64,000 nt of DNA from Denticeps clupeoides (taxonomy: Eukaryota > Chordata > Actinopteri > Clupeiformes > Denticipitidae): NCBI RefSeq assembly GCF_900700375.1, contig NC_041707.1, positions 29,486,077 through 29,550,076 of the forward strand, read 5' to 3'. The translations under genes were made by a program, and so were the position numbers. Below are positions 1 through 12,178 of the stretch, piece by piece (position 1 is the first letter of the stretch; each line of letters opens with the position of its first letter). The notes under the pieces were generated by a model. The model made no database searches. It was given only the letters and a program-made list of their open reading frames with translations, and was not told the origin of the DNA.

Positions 1-66
1 ATAAATAATTTCAAGCTCACTAAGTTTTGTTGCACATCATTCAGATAGTTCAGGCACATTTAGTAT

Positions 67-272
67 GTTCTCTTTCAAACATTCGCTCGGTATCTCACTA
101 TGGGCATTCCCATAGTGAGATACCTCACTCATGTTATCAGAGAACCGGGGTTACGTCAAGTAACCTCACGTTCTCTTTCAAACATTCGCTCGGTATCTCA
201 CTATGGGAACGCCCATAGTGAGATACCTCACTCATGTTATCAGAGAACCAGGGTTACGTCAAGTAACCTCAC
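67..272. repeat. Two tandem copies of a ~103-bp DIRS-like terminal repeat with perfect hairpins
   Basis: A unit of about 103 bp beginning GTTCTCTTTCAAACATTCGC is present twice in direct orientation. Each copy contains a perfect inverted repeat with 16-bp arms, GGTATCTCACTATGGG and its complement (89-104/109-124 and 192-207/212-227), separated by four different bases. A related, more diverged sequence in the opposite orientation lies at about 4313-4352, at the right end of the DIRS-like fossil. I therefore read the doublet as a detached terminal repeat of that family. Confidence 0.6.
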
Positions 273-471
273 GTTTCTCAACAACACACTCTAACGCAGA
301 CTTTAAATAAAGCAGCCTTGGGACAGCAGAATTATTATATGTGCTAAAGTAAAATTCAACCAATAGCTGCTAACTTTTCAGCCTTTTAATTGTCTGCCCT
401 AGGCTTAAGTCGGTGGTTCGTGAGCCACGGCAGGATGAAGGTAGACAAACGGCAAAATACAATCCAAATGT

Positions 472-630
472 AAGTGAAGTGATTGTCATGTGTCCTCTGC
501 TTTTAACCCAAGAAAGGCACCCGGGGAGCGTGTGGGGATGTTAATTTGCTCAGTGGGACCTTTGCAGTTCTGTATAACCCACAACCTTCCATTTATAGGT
601 CTGCCTCCTTAGCCGCTAAGCCACCACAGC
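472..630 (-). mobile_element. tRNA-derived SINE, diverged and partial
   Basis: The plus strand reads from AAGTGATTGTCATGTGTCC to a tRNA-like head complementary to GTGGCTTAGCGGCTAAGGAGG. This is the same family and layout as the copies at 7891-8095 and 11367-11570. The tRNA-related head holds an A-box-like block and the tail is the 'AATCACTT' end. It is shorter than the other copies, with internal loss. Orientation is minus relative to the tRNA head. Confidence 0.7.
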
Positions 631-1724
631 CATCCAAATACAAATGTGAAAAAACATATACATCTTTGAGATAATTCTTCAAATATCTTTGAAATATCTG
701 TCATTTGTAAACTTGTTCATATATTAAATCATATTCATCATGTTAACATTATTATTGTTTAAACCATTAAAAACATTCAGAGTCAGGTGGGTGGATATCA
801 AAAGAAACAAATTCCCAAATACTAAAAAATTAATAATAAATGATTATTGACATTTCACTTTATTTCAGCCTCTCAAATACACAGAACTGATAAAGAGTGA
901 CATATTTGTATACATGCATATTTATTTTTGCAATTTCCAAATAATATGAATGGATCATGCAGATCATGCAGCCTCTGATTTAAAATGTGTAGAAGTCATA
1001 TTATATAGAAACTCTGAATGTGTGGAAGCAGATCTGTACACAGCAGTGGTTTAGCTGCTCCAGCAGGAATGTGCTGATACTGCAACGAAATAGAGCAGCA
1101 CTGCACAATAGCCAGCTGCTGCATTTAATCAGACCTACTCCTATAGGAGGTCTGATGCAGGGCTTCACAGCTAGAACTGGGCTTTAGAGGCTTTAGAGTG
1201 TGTTTTGTATTTAGGTCATAGTGGGGACTAAAATCTCAAAAAGGCAGGGTAAAAAAAAAAAAGAGACCAAAGATTAGTCTAATCAAGGATAAATTTGGGA
1301 TTGGGGAAAGGCTATAGTCAAGGTTAGGCAGCGTATGAAGTGTATTTACCACTTAGATCAGAGCATGAGAACATAGTGAAACCCTCTGACAAAACAGTAA
1401 AATCCTAGTTCTTCATAATGCTTGCACTCAAATAATACTCATTTGTAATTCTGCTAATTTATACTTGTTTGCTCAGTTGAATCTAATGTGTTAAACCTAC
1501 AACAGACGTTTACAGCACATTCAACAGCAGCTTTGTGGTTTTGTGTACTGTGACACCACTATTGTTTTCTGCTAGCGTCTCTCAGGCTGGGGTTACACAG
1601 ACATGATGAAGATGTTTCCATTCACTGCTGAAATTAATTATGGATTCAAAGCTTCACGTTGCTTGTGTATTTTAGAGCAGAAAGTTACATATTCAATACA
1701 CTCTTAATAAAGACCCCTGCACCC
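631..1724. other. Intronic DNA, nothing recognised
   Basis: AT-rich sequence without a recognisable gene, RNA or repeat family. A short poly-A run lies at about 1250-1262. Confidence 0.5.
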
Positions 1725-4620
1725 ATCCGGTCCTTCATTCTTCACCTCTTCACTCCCAGAATTCTTCTAACAGTCTACAGAAAGAGCTGTAATTCATCCG
1801 CGGGGCATCGAAATTACGGCTAATCTGCCTTTTTCACCTTCATTGAGCCTCACTCACCAGTGAAGGCCTCTGCTAAGAAGGTCAAAAACCTGTCATGCCC
1901 CTGGCCCAGCGGCTGCGGATTTCACCATTGCCACAAGGGATACCAATCCCATGTGCCTGGTCTGTATCAGCTATGTACACGCTAAGCAGGTGCTTAACCA
2001 AGTGTCAGCGGGTTACGAGCATGGCCTCAAACTTTGTCCGGGCTATCTCCATCGGCGGGCAATCTTCTTAAATTAATGTTTTGGGAGGACCCAATGCTAC
2101 AGCATCCTCCTTCAGACTACCTGGAGGTTTGTGATGAGCCTAACATCTCCAGCTGAACTGGCTGTGAAAATGGGCACCCGTTTGCTTGACATGGTTGGAC
2201 CTCTGTCTCCCCGGGACAAGTTAAACGCTCGAGATTAGACAGGAACCACAACGCTGGTACCAGATTCTGGAACAAGCCATACGGCATGCCCTGTCTATAG
2301 TTTTACGTCAGTGGACTTTAAGGGAATGGTGGCCCATGTGGAGGCCTCCCTGGCGATCCAACATAAAGCGGATTGGTTCAATGCATTCATTTTTTAAAAG
2401 ATTTACAAATCTTCGGCACAGATGGGGCACGCAATGAATGCATCAATGCTCCTCCTGTCCTTCCTGGTGGAGTTGGAGGAGGACGTGTCCATGGCCATTC
2501 ATAATGGCAGATCTGTAAACATGATCTGGACCGAGATCCGTACAGTCACCAACCTGATTCTACGAGTGTTGCGCTGCTCAGCTCAGTCCGCTGGCCTGAG
2601 TCTGACTGTGGGGTCTGACTATGGCCACAATGCCTGAGAAGGACAAGCTGTATTTCTTGGATCAGGCCGTCAAACCTGCGGGACTTTCTGTACCTGCTGT
2701 CACCTTAATGCAGGAGTGGTTTTAGGCAAAGAAAGAGAGGGTACGAAGCGCTTACATCATTCCTCTCCAAGAGACCGCTGTTCACTCTGGCTCAGCAAAC
2801 CAAGGCCCACCTTCTTAGGAGCTGCACCAAGACCCATAATGCCCAACTGGTCAGCAATAGCCACCAGACAGCCACAACCCCCTGATCAAAGCATGCAACA
2901 AAGGCCCGCAAACCAGAGATTCAACCCATGAAAATGGCATCCTTTAAAACCCCAACTCTGAACCAGCCTCAACTGCCCCGCAGGGTAGGAGAAGGACTTG
3001 GCTGGCCTAAACACGTGCTGAGAAGGGAGTGTTTGGGGGTGCTTCAGGCTCCCCGTTTATCTCCAACAATGTTATACAAGCACTCTTTGCATGTCTCCGC
3101 ATCACCCAGGCATAGTCTACCTTAATAGTAGAAAAGCTATGCTTGTTCCAATTTCTCCTGTAGAAAGGAGAGCACTGCTGAAACAGGACACTGATAGGAC
3201 ACAAGCTGACGTCCGACACACGACTTCTCAAACACTCTCCACTTCAGGTCATACGATGACCTAGTGGATGGTGCCCTGGCACTCTGAATAGTGGCGATCA
3301 CATTATGCGAGGCCAGATTAAACCTCTCATGGGCCAGGACCACAAAGCCCAGATTTCTGTCTGAGGATGAAAAATCTGCCCCTTGTCTGAAACAGCAGGC
3401 CTCTGTGAAGGGGAAGATTCCAGGGTGGCACATAAAGCAGAAGAGCTATCTCCACCAACCATGGGTGACCCGGCTTGTGTGGCTCAGAATCAGTGTGAGA
3501 GCCCCCTGAAGTTCCCCTTTCTAGGGTGGGCAGGGTCAGCAGCACCTGCGGCCACAGATGTGACCATGAGTTCATACGAAGAGGCGCACTGTGTACTGTC
3601 AGAGAAAAGAGTATGTGACACTGCGCATTTTCTGGCAATGCCATGAGATCTACAGCAGCCCTGCTGTACATCATACAGATTCTCGCCACCATCGCGGGAT
3701 GGAGCCTCCACTCCCCATTGTCTTATAAAACAGCCCTGCTGCATGTGCTGGTTACAGCCAAGCAGCTGATTGAGCTGCATGCTCTCTCTATGCACCCAGC
3801 CTGCATGCAGTTTTCAGAAGGTGACGGCAAGGTAATTTTGTGCCCCAATCCGGTGTTCGTATCAAAGGTCTTAAATACTTTCAGCGATTCCCCGGTAGAT
3901 CTGCAGGCATTTTAACCGCCTCCCTTCTCCTCGACAGAGCATCATCGGCTCAGCATGCTCAGCATGCTCAGCCCTGTGCATGCCCTGCGGGTGTACATGA
4001 ATGGGACTGGACCATTTAGGAGAAGCGAGCAGCTGTTTGTTTGTTTTGCTAGCCCGTCACAGTTAAAAGCTTTGTCCAAGCAGAGGTCCAAGCTGGCTAA
4101 TGCAGGCTATTCCTATGTCTTATGTGGGTCGGGTGCTGCAGCCCACTTCATCTGTGTGGGCGTACTCCACCAAAGGGATGGAGGTGCCCTGACACTTTTA
4201 CTAGGTTGTACTGCCTAGATGTGACCTGGGAATGTCTTCATGAAGTGCGCATTATGTGTACATGCCTTTGGCCCATCCAGTTACTGGCCTAGCAATCGGG
4301 GCGCTTTCTATATCCTATGGTGAGATATTGAGCGAATCGACCAAAGAGGAATGAATGGAATGTTGTAACCCCGAGTTCTCTGAGGGAGATGAGTGAGACA
4401 TATCACCAGAATGCCCCGCTTGCATTCCATGAGGAAGAGTTGCGTTTCAAGAATGAAGGACGGCTTTATTAAAAGAAAGAGTGGCCTCTCGCGGGCCCAT
4501 CCGGTCAAGAATGAACGTGTGATTGAATTGGGCTTCAGTGAATAGCCATGAAAGGAGCGTGTCCCATAGTCTCACCCATTTCCATCAGGGAACAAGGGTT
4601 ACAACTGTAACCTTCCGTTT
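1725..4620. mobile_element. DIRS-like (tyrosine-recombinase) retrotransposon fossil, broken and rearranged
   Basis: Fragments read like parts of fish DIRS-type elements. A gag-like stretch lies on the plus strand at about 1.88-2.64 kb. A tyrosine-recombinase N-terminal stretch lies on the minus strand around 3.14-3.43 kb (APSTRSSYDLKWRVFEK is typical). A recombinase C-terminal stretch lies on the plus strand at about 3.64-4.2 kb (ELHALSMHPACMQF, SPVHALRVYMNGTGPFR). Terminal-repeat-like DNA follows at 4.31-4.62 kb, ending with GGTTACAACTGTAACC. Parts lie on both strands, so the copy is rearranged as well as broken, with many breaks; it is old and clearly inactive. Its exact left edge is uncertain. 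Confidence 0.7.
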
Positions 4621-7600
4621 CCATCTGCACATCTGTTCTACATGACTGAACATTTTGAGCTCACAGCCCCATCATAATTTGACTCCTTGTAACATTTTCA
4701 TCAGTTTCCAGCAAGCAGATGCTGAATGGCATCCAGTTATACTGATTTATGGTCACCAATGTGTTGGCTCTTGTATTGATTTACAGAACAACACCTCTAT
4801 TCCACCTCATCAGCTCTAGATGATGGTTGTTGCCATGATCATTTGCACATCAGCTTTAAATTACATTGCATCATTTGTTATTCCCAAAGTGACTGATGGG
4901 TTTTGAATAGTCTCATTCCCATACACCCCTCCTTGCTATTCAGAAGTAAATGTATGAAATTAGGCTTTGTGACTATAAGAAAGTGAGGATCATCTCAGGG
5001 CCCAAAAATGATTCTGAGGAATACAGGTCCAAAATGCTTTAGAGACATTATAGACATTATAAATTGGGAAGGAGGTAATTAAGACAGTAAAGACTACAGA
5101 TACCAGACTTCCCCATGTGAGGCTGCATAATGTGAGAGGTTCAAATCAGAACCAACATCTTACTGCATAAAAACAGCATGCATGGGTTTCCTTCACACAG
5201 TAAGATACATGGCAAACATCCATATGATTGTCTGCCACACCCCCAAAAATATCTTTGAAGACTCAGTACATTCACACTGCAGATTTTCCAGTCATATCCA
5301 GTCTGTACATAAGACCTGAGCTCACTGTAAACACGAGGAGATTGGATTTTCATTCTGGGCCTTGGGGAAGCACTGTACCCATGCTGAGAAAGCCTGTTAA
5401 ATGCTCATGCATATGCACTATGAAAAGAGAGTGCTATATAAAGAGCCTATATCAACCATCACCTATTGGTACAGAAAATACAATTTGCACAAAGAATGCA
5501 GAACCAGTTTGAGTTAAGATTGCAGCTCTCCCAGCATCCCTTACTGACTCTGAGATGCGAGCTCTGGGACACAGATTCTGACAGGCTCAAAGCTGAAAAA
5601 TTATCTGTTGCTTGAGATGTGAAAAAAAGGAACAGCAAAGCAAAAAGAGACCAAGAGTAATGAAAAACAAATAGAAACCAGCACACAGTAAAGCTGTCTA
5701 GTCAGAGGATCGTTCATGTTTTATATGACTTCCACTTCTTGCAGTGCAATTTTTCTGTGTATCAGAAATCAATCCTGCAAACAGATATCCTTGGGAAAGC
5801 ACATAAAATTTGTCAGCAACTCTCTTGCTGTTTCTGCTGGGACCCCTGGATTCTGCACACTGGCTTGTAGGGCTGCATTGCTGCAGAAAAACCTTCTGCT
5901 GCAGCACTAATAAAGAAAAAGGAAACATCCAATTAGAAAATTCCAATGACTCTTCAGTCTTCATGATTTTTTTCATTGTTAATGTGTGCAATTCCCTCAA
6001 CGTGTTCAGATATTGTTAATATCGACCTCACTTCCTGGTCTGCCTGAATGTTGCTGCCGTAGCAGAATAAAACACTCTTTTATTACATGCATCATTGACT
6101 CAGCGACTACGAGGCCATCATAAAAAAATCCCAGATATCTGAGTCGGTGCTTGTGGCAAAAGGCTGAAGCAGAGGTCGTTAAATTGGCGTGAATCTTTTA
6201 TGAGCTGGGCAACAGTGCTGTCGTCAATATCGGACAGTGAGCTTAGAGACGTCAGCATCACTAAGGAGAAGAGAAAAAAGAATCCAGCACTTCAATTATC
6301 TCTATGCGCACTGCAACACAGATCAGCATAGCTGCTCTGCACCAGGATATATCAGTCAAGTGCCAGGAGGAGCAAAAAGACGTTTTGGTGCTAAAAAGAA
6401 AACACAGTTTAAATACTCTAAATTATTCAGTGCATTTTGTAATCACTTCAGAGGCAATTAAAAGTATGAGCTTGTTAACACTAAAATAGGGCTGCAAACA
6501 ACAAGCAGCCTGCTCATGTGACTAGACATTATTCAAGTAAAATACAATCAACACTGTGAGCAAATATTGTCCAATCAAGTCCAATATGATCCTTATTATT
6601 TTCAGATGCTGTTGTGAGGGCTTCAGAACCAAGACATTTTATTAATGACTAAATATAAATATAATTCAAGTATTAAATAACAAGGTATTTAATAGACAAA
6701 TAGTCTAATATTGGATATAATGGCTGGAACCAAGTTCCTTGTGTGTTTTAACATACTTGGCCAATAAACATGATTCTGATTCTGCATAGGACTGATTCAA
6801 ATCAAGACAGATAGTACTGAGGTGGTCACAGCAATGCTCTGTGCACAGAAACATATTTGTCTGGAAATATCTGGGATACATTCTTCTTATTCTGCTGTTG
6901 CTGTAGTACAAAAGTGGCATATGTCAGGCTGCTATCTCCGTTCCTCCATGCCAGATGAATTACAGGGGCAATGTCACTGTAACTTGTCAACAGGAGGAGA
7001 GAAAACATCACAGATTTCATCATGGTCACCCAGTGCAGAGGGAAACATATTTCCTGGAGTATGGTACCTGCAGCACCATACTCAATTCTCTACATGATGG
7101 ATAGAGTGGAAATATCCTCATGTTCTGGGTAGATTATGCATGCAAGCTTGTCTAGTGTAGGGGTGCAATGGTAATTTTTTTTGTTCCCACAGCAAAAAAG
7201 AACCAACATGAAACAACAGAATGTAAACCTAAAATCAGGGTTGAATATCAAGTTTACATACTGGACTCATACAGAACTATTCACAGCTAAATCTACCGTT
7301 AAGACATGTTTAGCTATGAAAATGTATATATTTCGCTGTAAATGGTGTAGGTTAGAATTCAGGAAACATATTTAACCTATTCAAATAACATTATCTGCCA
7401 ATTTTGTAAAGAGATCTAAAAGACGTTTAAAAGATGTTTAAGACGATTCTCTCCCTCATAGGGCAGACAAATACGTTCATTTACTCACAGAGCTGATAAA
7501 TGAGTGTCATTATCAAAGCTGCCAACTGCCAGCTGCTGGTGAGCACATTTGGCTCTCCTGGATCATATGAGTCTGGCCAACACGTCACATTTACTAATCT

Positions 7601-7890
7601 GACTCAGCAATGAAGGCTGAGACTCCATTTCATGTCTGTCTGAAACTTATGTATTTGTTTATTTATTTTTGATGCTAATATTGTCTGCTCCCTGTCTCCA
7701 AAGAAAACAATACAAGTCAAAGATCCAACCCCAACAAAATAGCCCTTTTTGCTGTTACCAGCCAGAGAATATAAAGATATTAGTCATGTGATATACTAAA
7801 TTGATTAAAATGGTGAACTTTGGCATATTTACTCTGCCATTCGCACATGACAGAAATTTGTGCAGCTACTGCCATTATAGTCTACCATAA
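4621..7890. other. Intronic DNA, mostly unrecognised
   Basis: AT-rich intron sequence. Apart from a LINE-like 3' tail at 6731-6785 (listed separately) I see no gene, RNA or named repeat here. The open frames in this stretch are all shorter than about 100 codons and lack domain-like composition. Confidence 0.5.
6731..6785 (+). mobile_element. LINE 3' tail remnant
   Basis: The block has a CAAGTTCCTTGTGTGT start, an ACATACTTGGCCAATAAAC core and a TGATTCTGATTCTG repeat end. This is the form of the 3' terminus of a very common fish LINE (L2/CR1 type), which ends in short TGATTC repeats. Only the tail is present, as usual for 5'-truncated LINE insertions. Confidence 0.55.
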
Positions 7891-8095
7891 AAGTGAAGTG
7901 ATTGTCATTGTAAAACACTGCAGCACAGCACATTGTGCACACCATGAAATGTGTCCTCTGGTTTTAACCCATCACCTATTAGTGAGAAGTGAACAGTCAT
8001 GACAAGCGCCCAGGGAGTGGCACTTTGGCGGATTGGGATTGGAACTGGCAACCTTCAAATTACAGGTCTGCTTTCTTTCCTACTAGACCACCACT
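7891..8095 (-). mobile_element. tRNA-derived SINE
   Basis: This nearly full-length copy lies in minus orientation. The plus strand begins AAGTGAAGTGATTGTCATTG and ends in the complement of a tRNA-like head (TGGTCTAGTAGGAAAGAAAG), with a B-box-like segment in GGATTGGAACTGGCAACC. It matches the plus-strand copy at 11367-11570 over most of its length. Confidence 0.8.
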
Positions 8096-9019
8096 TCATG
8101 TCCCATCATTGGGGGTGTCTGCCATGCAGTGGGCTTGGCTGGCACTGAATTTGCGGAATTGTTTAACATTACTGACACATGCAGGTGACAGACCTGAAAT
8201 TCTGAAATTCAGCAGCACATTATGTCACACCACTAATGAATGTGATGCCCGCATCAAGGATCCAACAGAAGCAAAAGTGATGTTGGACTGGACTTGACAT
8301 GACTTGGAGTTATCCTCTGATGCTGATGCCATTGGTTACACAACATCAGTTATGTTACAATAATTTGGATATGTGTGTTGCTTTATTTTTCTGTTTATCT
8401 TGTTAACACATTTTGTAATATTGTTAACATATTTAGCTTTATTATGTAACATTATGTCTGGTTTCAGTCCAGATGCTTTCAAACTGGTAGAATAATAAAA
8501 TTTGATATTTGTTTATATGGACACATTTGCTGTGCTAATTTGTTGTCATATCGCCCAGCCCTAAGTGTAAGGTAGGTTAGTGGAACCAAGTGGAGAAATA
8601 ACTGAAAAACAATGCATAACTACAGGTTGTCAGACTAGAATGTAGAGTATATGTCTGAAAACACTGCTCATCCAATGACAGGTAAATATTTATTGTCTCA
8701 TTACAATGGCAACTTGGGTGACAGCCTCTCCAACAGGATACATTTATATTTACAGCTAGAATAACAATCCATGTACTCCCATATCACAATTATAGAATAT
8801 TAAAATTGCTTAAAGTATGTGCTTGGGGACTTCAGTCCTATCTCAGCTCTAGATGCCCACTACCACAGCTGCCCAGCACTGGATGTTGTACCTATTCACC
8901 ATGTGTGGGACTGACCTTGAGGATAGGACCATCAGAATCTCAAACATACTATTTGTTGCAGAGATGGTCACACAAGTCTCAAGTCATTAACAAGTTTTGA
9001 AAAAAATTTGTGGGAATTT
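8096..9019. other. Intronic DNA; possible DNA-transposon end near 8560
   Basis: No gene is seen. The phrase ATATCGCCCAGCCCTAAG at about 8548-8566 resembles the subterminal and terminal sequence of several non-autonomous fish DNA transposons, but I cannot pair it with a second end. Confidence 0.3.
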
Positions 9020-9715
9020 AACACGTCAATTGCAATTAATTAATTTGGAAAACTGTTAAAAAAAATTACACATTTAATGAGGCAAATGGTAACATAGGTC
9101 AGTGCTCAACTTCCTAGTAGACCGATTACATTAATCAAGGGCTCTCAAGGCTTGTGCATCACACATTTTTTTTGCGAAAGTTCACACGCTCACATGCCAG
9201 ACATGAAACTCCCCCCCAAATTCATGCCCTTCTATCAGCTCCATCTGGAACTGTACCGGAGCATTTTCCACGTCAACGCAAATAGTTTTTTTATGCTTCA
9301 CATTGCATTATGGGATTGCGTTCAAGTTTTGCTCAAATTACCTTTTTCGGTTCTGCCTTGATTTTTGAAGAAGAAAAACTGCACTTTAAGTTTTTTTATT
9401 ATTATTATTTAAAGAAAATACCATTTTATTTAAATTACTTAAAATAGCACTTTATTTTTAACTCTGCTCAATTTTAGCCAGGGATAATATATTTGTTTCT
9501 CTGTTTGGGATTGAAATGCAGTTTAAATGCATTTTTTCCACAAATGAAAAATGCTTGTCCATTCATGTCCATGTCTATTACTTGATTTTGTCACCCACTA
9601 AAATCCTTTTTAATAAAATAAATTGTGTTTTGGGGCAAATTTACTTGCAATTAAATGCAATTAAATCAAGAGTAATCAATTACAAAGACTCTAGTTAACT
9701 AGATTAATATTTTAT
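9020..9715. mobile_element. Possible non-autonomous hAT-like DNA transposon remnant
   Basis: The left edge carries ACACGTCAATTGCAATTAAT and the right edge carries GCAATTAAATCAAGAGTAAT with a following AGTTAACTAGATTAAT. AT-rich ends built from repeated 'ATTAAT/GCAATTAA' blocks are seen in a widespread fish hAT-like family. The interior has no transposase-like open frame. Target-site duplications could not be identified with confidence. Confidence 0.35.
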
Positions 9716-11366
9716 ATTGAGTCAAAATATGTTTCTAGGTTTACGTTATGGTAAAATCATATTGAATGAACACATGTTATTTTCTAGAAATAATATTATG
9801 GTGGCAAATATATTTAGTTATATAACCTTATGCATACTGGTAAGCGCATACATTTTAATTTGAGTAAAAATTAATTTATGTCATAGGATGGCCATCATGA
9901 AAGAGTCAAAATCATGTAAAGCAATGGCAGTATTTAGACAGCAAGTAGACTGTGAGTAAGACAGTTAGTAAAATGTGCAGAAGAATGAAAAAAATAATAT
10001 GATAATTGACCTAACAGGAAATGTTATTGGTTGGTGTGATAATTCCTGCTGCCTTAAATGTACATCTAGAATCTAGACAGATGAGTACAGAACATATGTG
10101 CATTCATTTGCATATATTATATTATCTAACCTATCTATAGCTTTTCTATGCCTTATCTATCCTCCTAATGTCTACAATTAGCTTGGCAAAGAGATGTATG
10201 GTGCGAAAAATCTAAAAGAAAAGAGAAATCTATCAAAAAGGTGGGGCCTAAATCACTGATAAGCTTTGCTGGCTGTGCAGGCCTGACATTGTTGAGGCAA
10301 TTTCTTCATTTAGCCCTCCAGATCAATAGCTCATTACAGCATGCATTCAGCAGGTTGTCTCCAGACCATGCACTGCCTTAATTCCTTCAGCTTCTCCCTT
10401 GACTGTCTCCATATTGAGAGAATGTAAAGGGGAAATTTTTGGTTTCTGCTGAGAAGTGCTTGCAGGTCAAATTTTAGCCCTTCTCCTGGTAAGCACAATT
10501 GCGTTTAAATACAGGCAGTAAAAAAAGACATAATGGCTGTCAGATAATTTACTGGTATTAATGAGCTTCATCAAAAAAATCAATGAAGTGCCAAATGCTA
10601 TGAGTTAACATTTCTGTGTACTTTTTTGCGGACATGTAGGAAGTGTGATAATTCATACTGATAGTGGAGATGTTTTTTTCCTGGTATAAATTCCCATTTA
10701 ATATCAACAATTAATCATTAAATATAAAATAGGTTTAGCAGTAAAGCACTTAAAACCGCATGTTTAAAAATACAATGTGCTAGAGGTAGAGATACAAAGC
10801 CATATGGGCCATAATTCCTCTGCATTTTAATGCTAAAAACGTGTTTTTATGAAAAAAGCTCCGCTTTGAACGCCGTTTATAACGCCTCTTGCCTGTTGCC
10901 ATAAGGCGTTAAGTAAACGGCTGGTCTGTGCACCTGCTCTACATTACCATGCATTACGTGTGCTTTTTTGTATGCGCTTAAACGGACCACGCGTGACGCC
11001 AGATCCACATTGCCTGGTCTGATCAGAAGTCACGCCTGGTCTGTTTTACCAGATGCCTGGTCTGACCCGCCCATTTCTCCTCACACGAAAAAAAACAGCA
11101 AGCTTGTAAGTCCACGTTACAACAGTAAGGCAAGGTGAGGTGCCTGTAGTTCGTATCTCACCAAATAATTTCATCTCCAAACTATTTGGCAGCGCATAAT
11201 GATCTGCGTGGCTGTTTGAAAGTGGATTTTTGCGCAATTTCTTTACATTTTTATCACCCTCACTGATGTCCACAGCCAAGTGAGGAACACAGTCCTCACA
11301 TACTTTGGAGAAAAGAGCCTTGCCAAGGAAGAAAACCCATTATGTTGGCCAGGCTAGCCAAGTGGG
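9716..11366. other. Intronic DNA with a small GC-richer island
   Basis: Unrecognised, mostly AT-rich sequence. The stretch at about 10855-11110 is clearly richer in GC and CpG than its surroundings and contains the short repeat described at 11012-11064. No exon, tRNA or named repeat was recognised. Confidence 0.45.
11012..11064 (+). repeat. Three regularly spaced GCCTGGTCTG decamers
   Basis: The decamer GCCTGGTCTG occurs at 11012, 11034 and 11055, with start-to-start spacings of 22 and 21 bases. A near copy, GGCTGGTCTG, lies at 10919. The spacing is about two helical turns. It could be a decayed minisatellite or a set of protein-binding sites; function unknown. Confidence 0.6.
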
Positions 11367-11570
11367 GTAGTGGTGGCCTAGCTGGTAAGGAAGCAGACCC
11401 ATAATCAGAAGGTTGCCAGTTCTAATCTCGAACCGCCAAGGTGCCGCTGAGATGCCACTGAGCAAAGCGACGTTCCCACAGCCACCCTGCTGCCCACTGC
11501 TCATCAAGGTTTAAAATATTCGGTTGTGTCACCGTGTGCTGCAGTGTTTCACAATGACAATCACTTCACA
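11367..11570 (+). mobile_element. tRNA-derived SINE, plus orientation
   Basis: The head reads GTAGTGGTGGCCTAGCTGG (A-box-like) and continues to a B-box-like block in GCCAGTTCTAATCTCGAACC. The body includes GGTGCCGCTGAGATGCCACT and the tail ends ACAATGACAATCACTTCACA. This copy shows the family layout best: tRNA head, unrelated body, short tail. The same family recurs at 472-630, 7891-8095 and 15391-15511 in opposite orientation. Confidence 0.85.
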
Positions 11571-11764
11571 TCTTACCTCTGCATCCCTGCCACATCAACA
11601 CCATCTGTGTCTACATATTTTGCATATGTAAAGCATACATGTGTGTGTTTTTGTGTTAGTCCATTTCTATTTAATTTTCTTATTATTATAACAGCTCAAG
11701 GAGCTGTTTGTGGAAATGAAGGAAATGTTTGTGCACTTTCTAAACCAATGCTTTTCTTGTTTTA

Positions 11765-11836
11765 AATGGGTAATTAAAATAATTACAATAATAATCAACA
11801 TCGATTATTAAAATAATCATTAGTTGTGGCCCTAGA
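11765..11836. mobile_element. Terminal fragment of an hAT-like DNA transposon
   Basis: The block ATCGATTATTAAAATAATCA followed by TTAGTTGTGGCCCTAG closely resembles the usual terminus (…TTAGTTGCAGCCCTA) of abundant fish hAT-like elements. Only this end is recognisable. No matching left terminus or target duplication was found. Confidence 0.5.
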
Positions 11837-11888
11837 CAAAACCACTGGGACAGACCCTATAATCATTGAGTTTTATAGACATTGCTAC

Positions 11889-12174
11889 TGTCAGGATTGG
11901 GGGCACCTGGGGACACACCTTGGCCCAAGCAGGACTGCCGTTATAAGGCGCTATTGATTATAATGTGACATTTTTTGTGGACCCTGCAACTGTTGTGTAG
12001 TGTTGTTTTTCAATTCTGGCAATCACCACACGCCTGCGGATTTGATTATGTTTTTCCACTTTTTGTTTCCCCTGTTTTCGGCCCTCGTGCCGTTTAATTT
12101 GTATTTAATAAATCACTGTTCCCAGTATGTTCCGCCTCTGCGCTTCCTTCCCCGTCAGCTCACAGACGTGAAAT
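11889..12174 (+). mobile_element. Candidate solo LTR (LTR retrotransposon fossil)
   Basis: A 286-bp block starts TGTCAGGATTGG, contains an AATAAA signal near its right side, and is flanked on both sides by the same four bases CTAC (11885-11888 and 12175-12178). A four-base target duplication around an LTR-sized block with one canonical end is what a solo LTR leaves. The right end is degraded. No internal coding region is present. The family was not identified. Confidence 0.5.
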
Positions 12175-12178
12175 CTAC

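Noticed and set aside
3137-3433. 98-codon minus-strand frame as a host gene
   Set aside because: It matches the recombinase part of fish DIRS-like elements and lies among other pieces of such an element.
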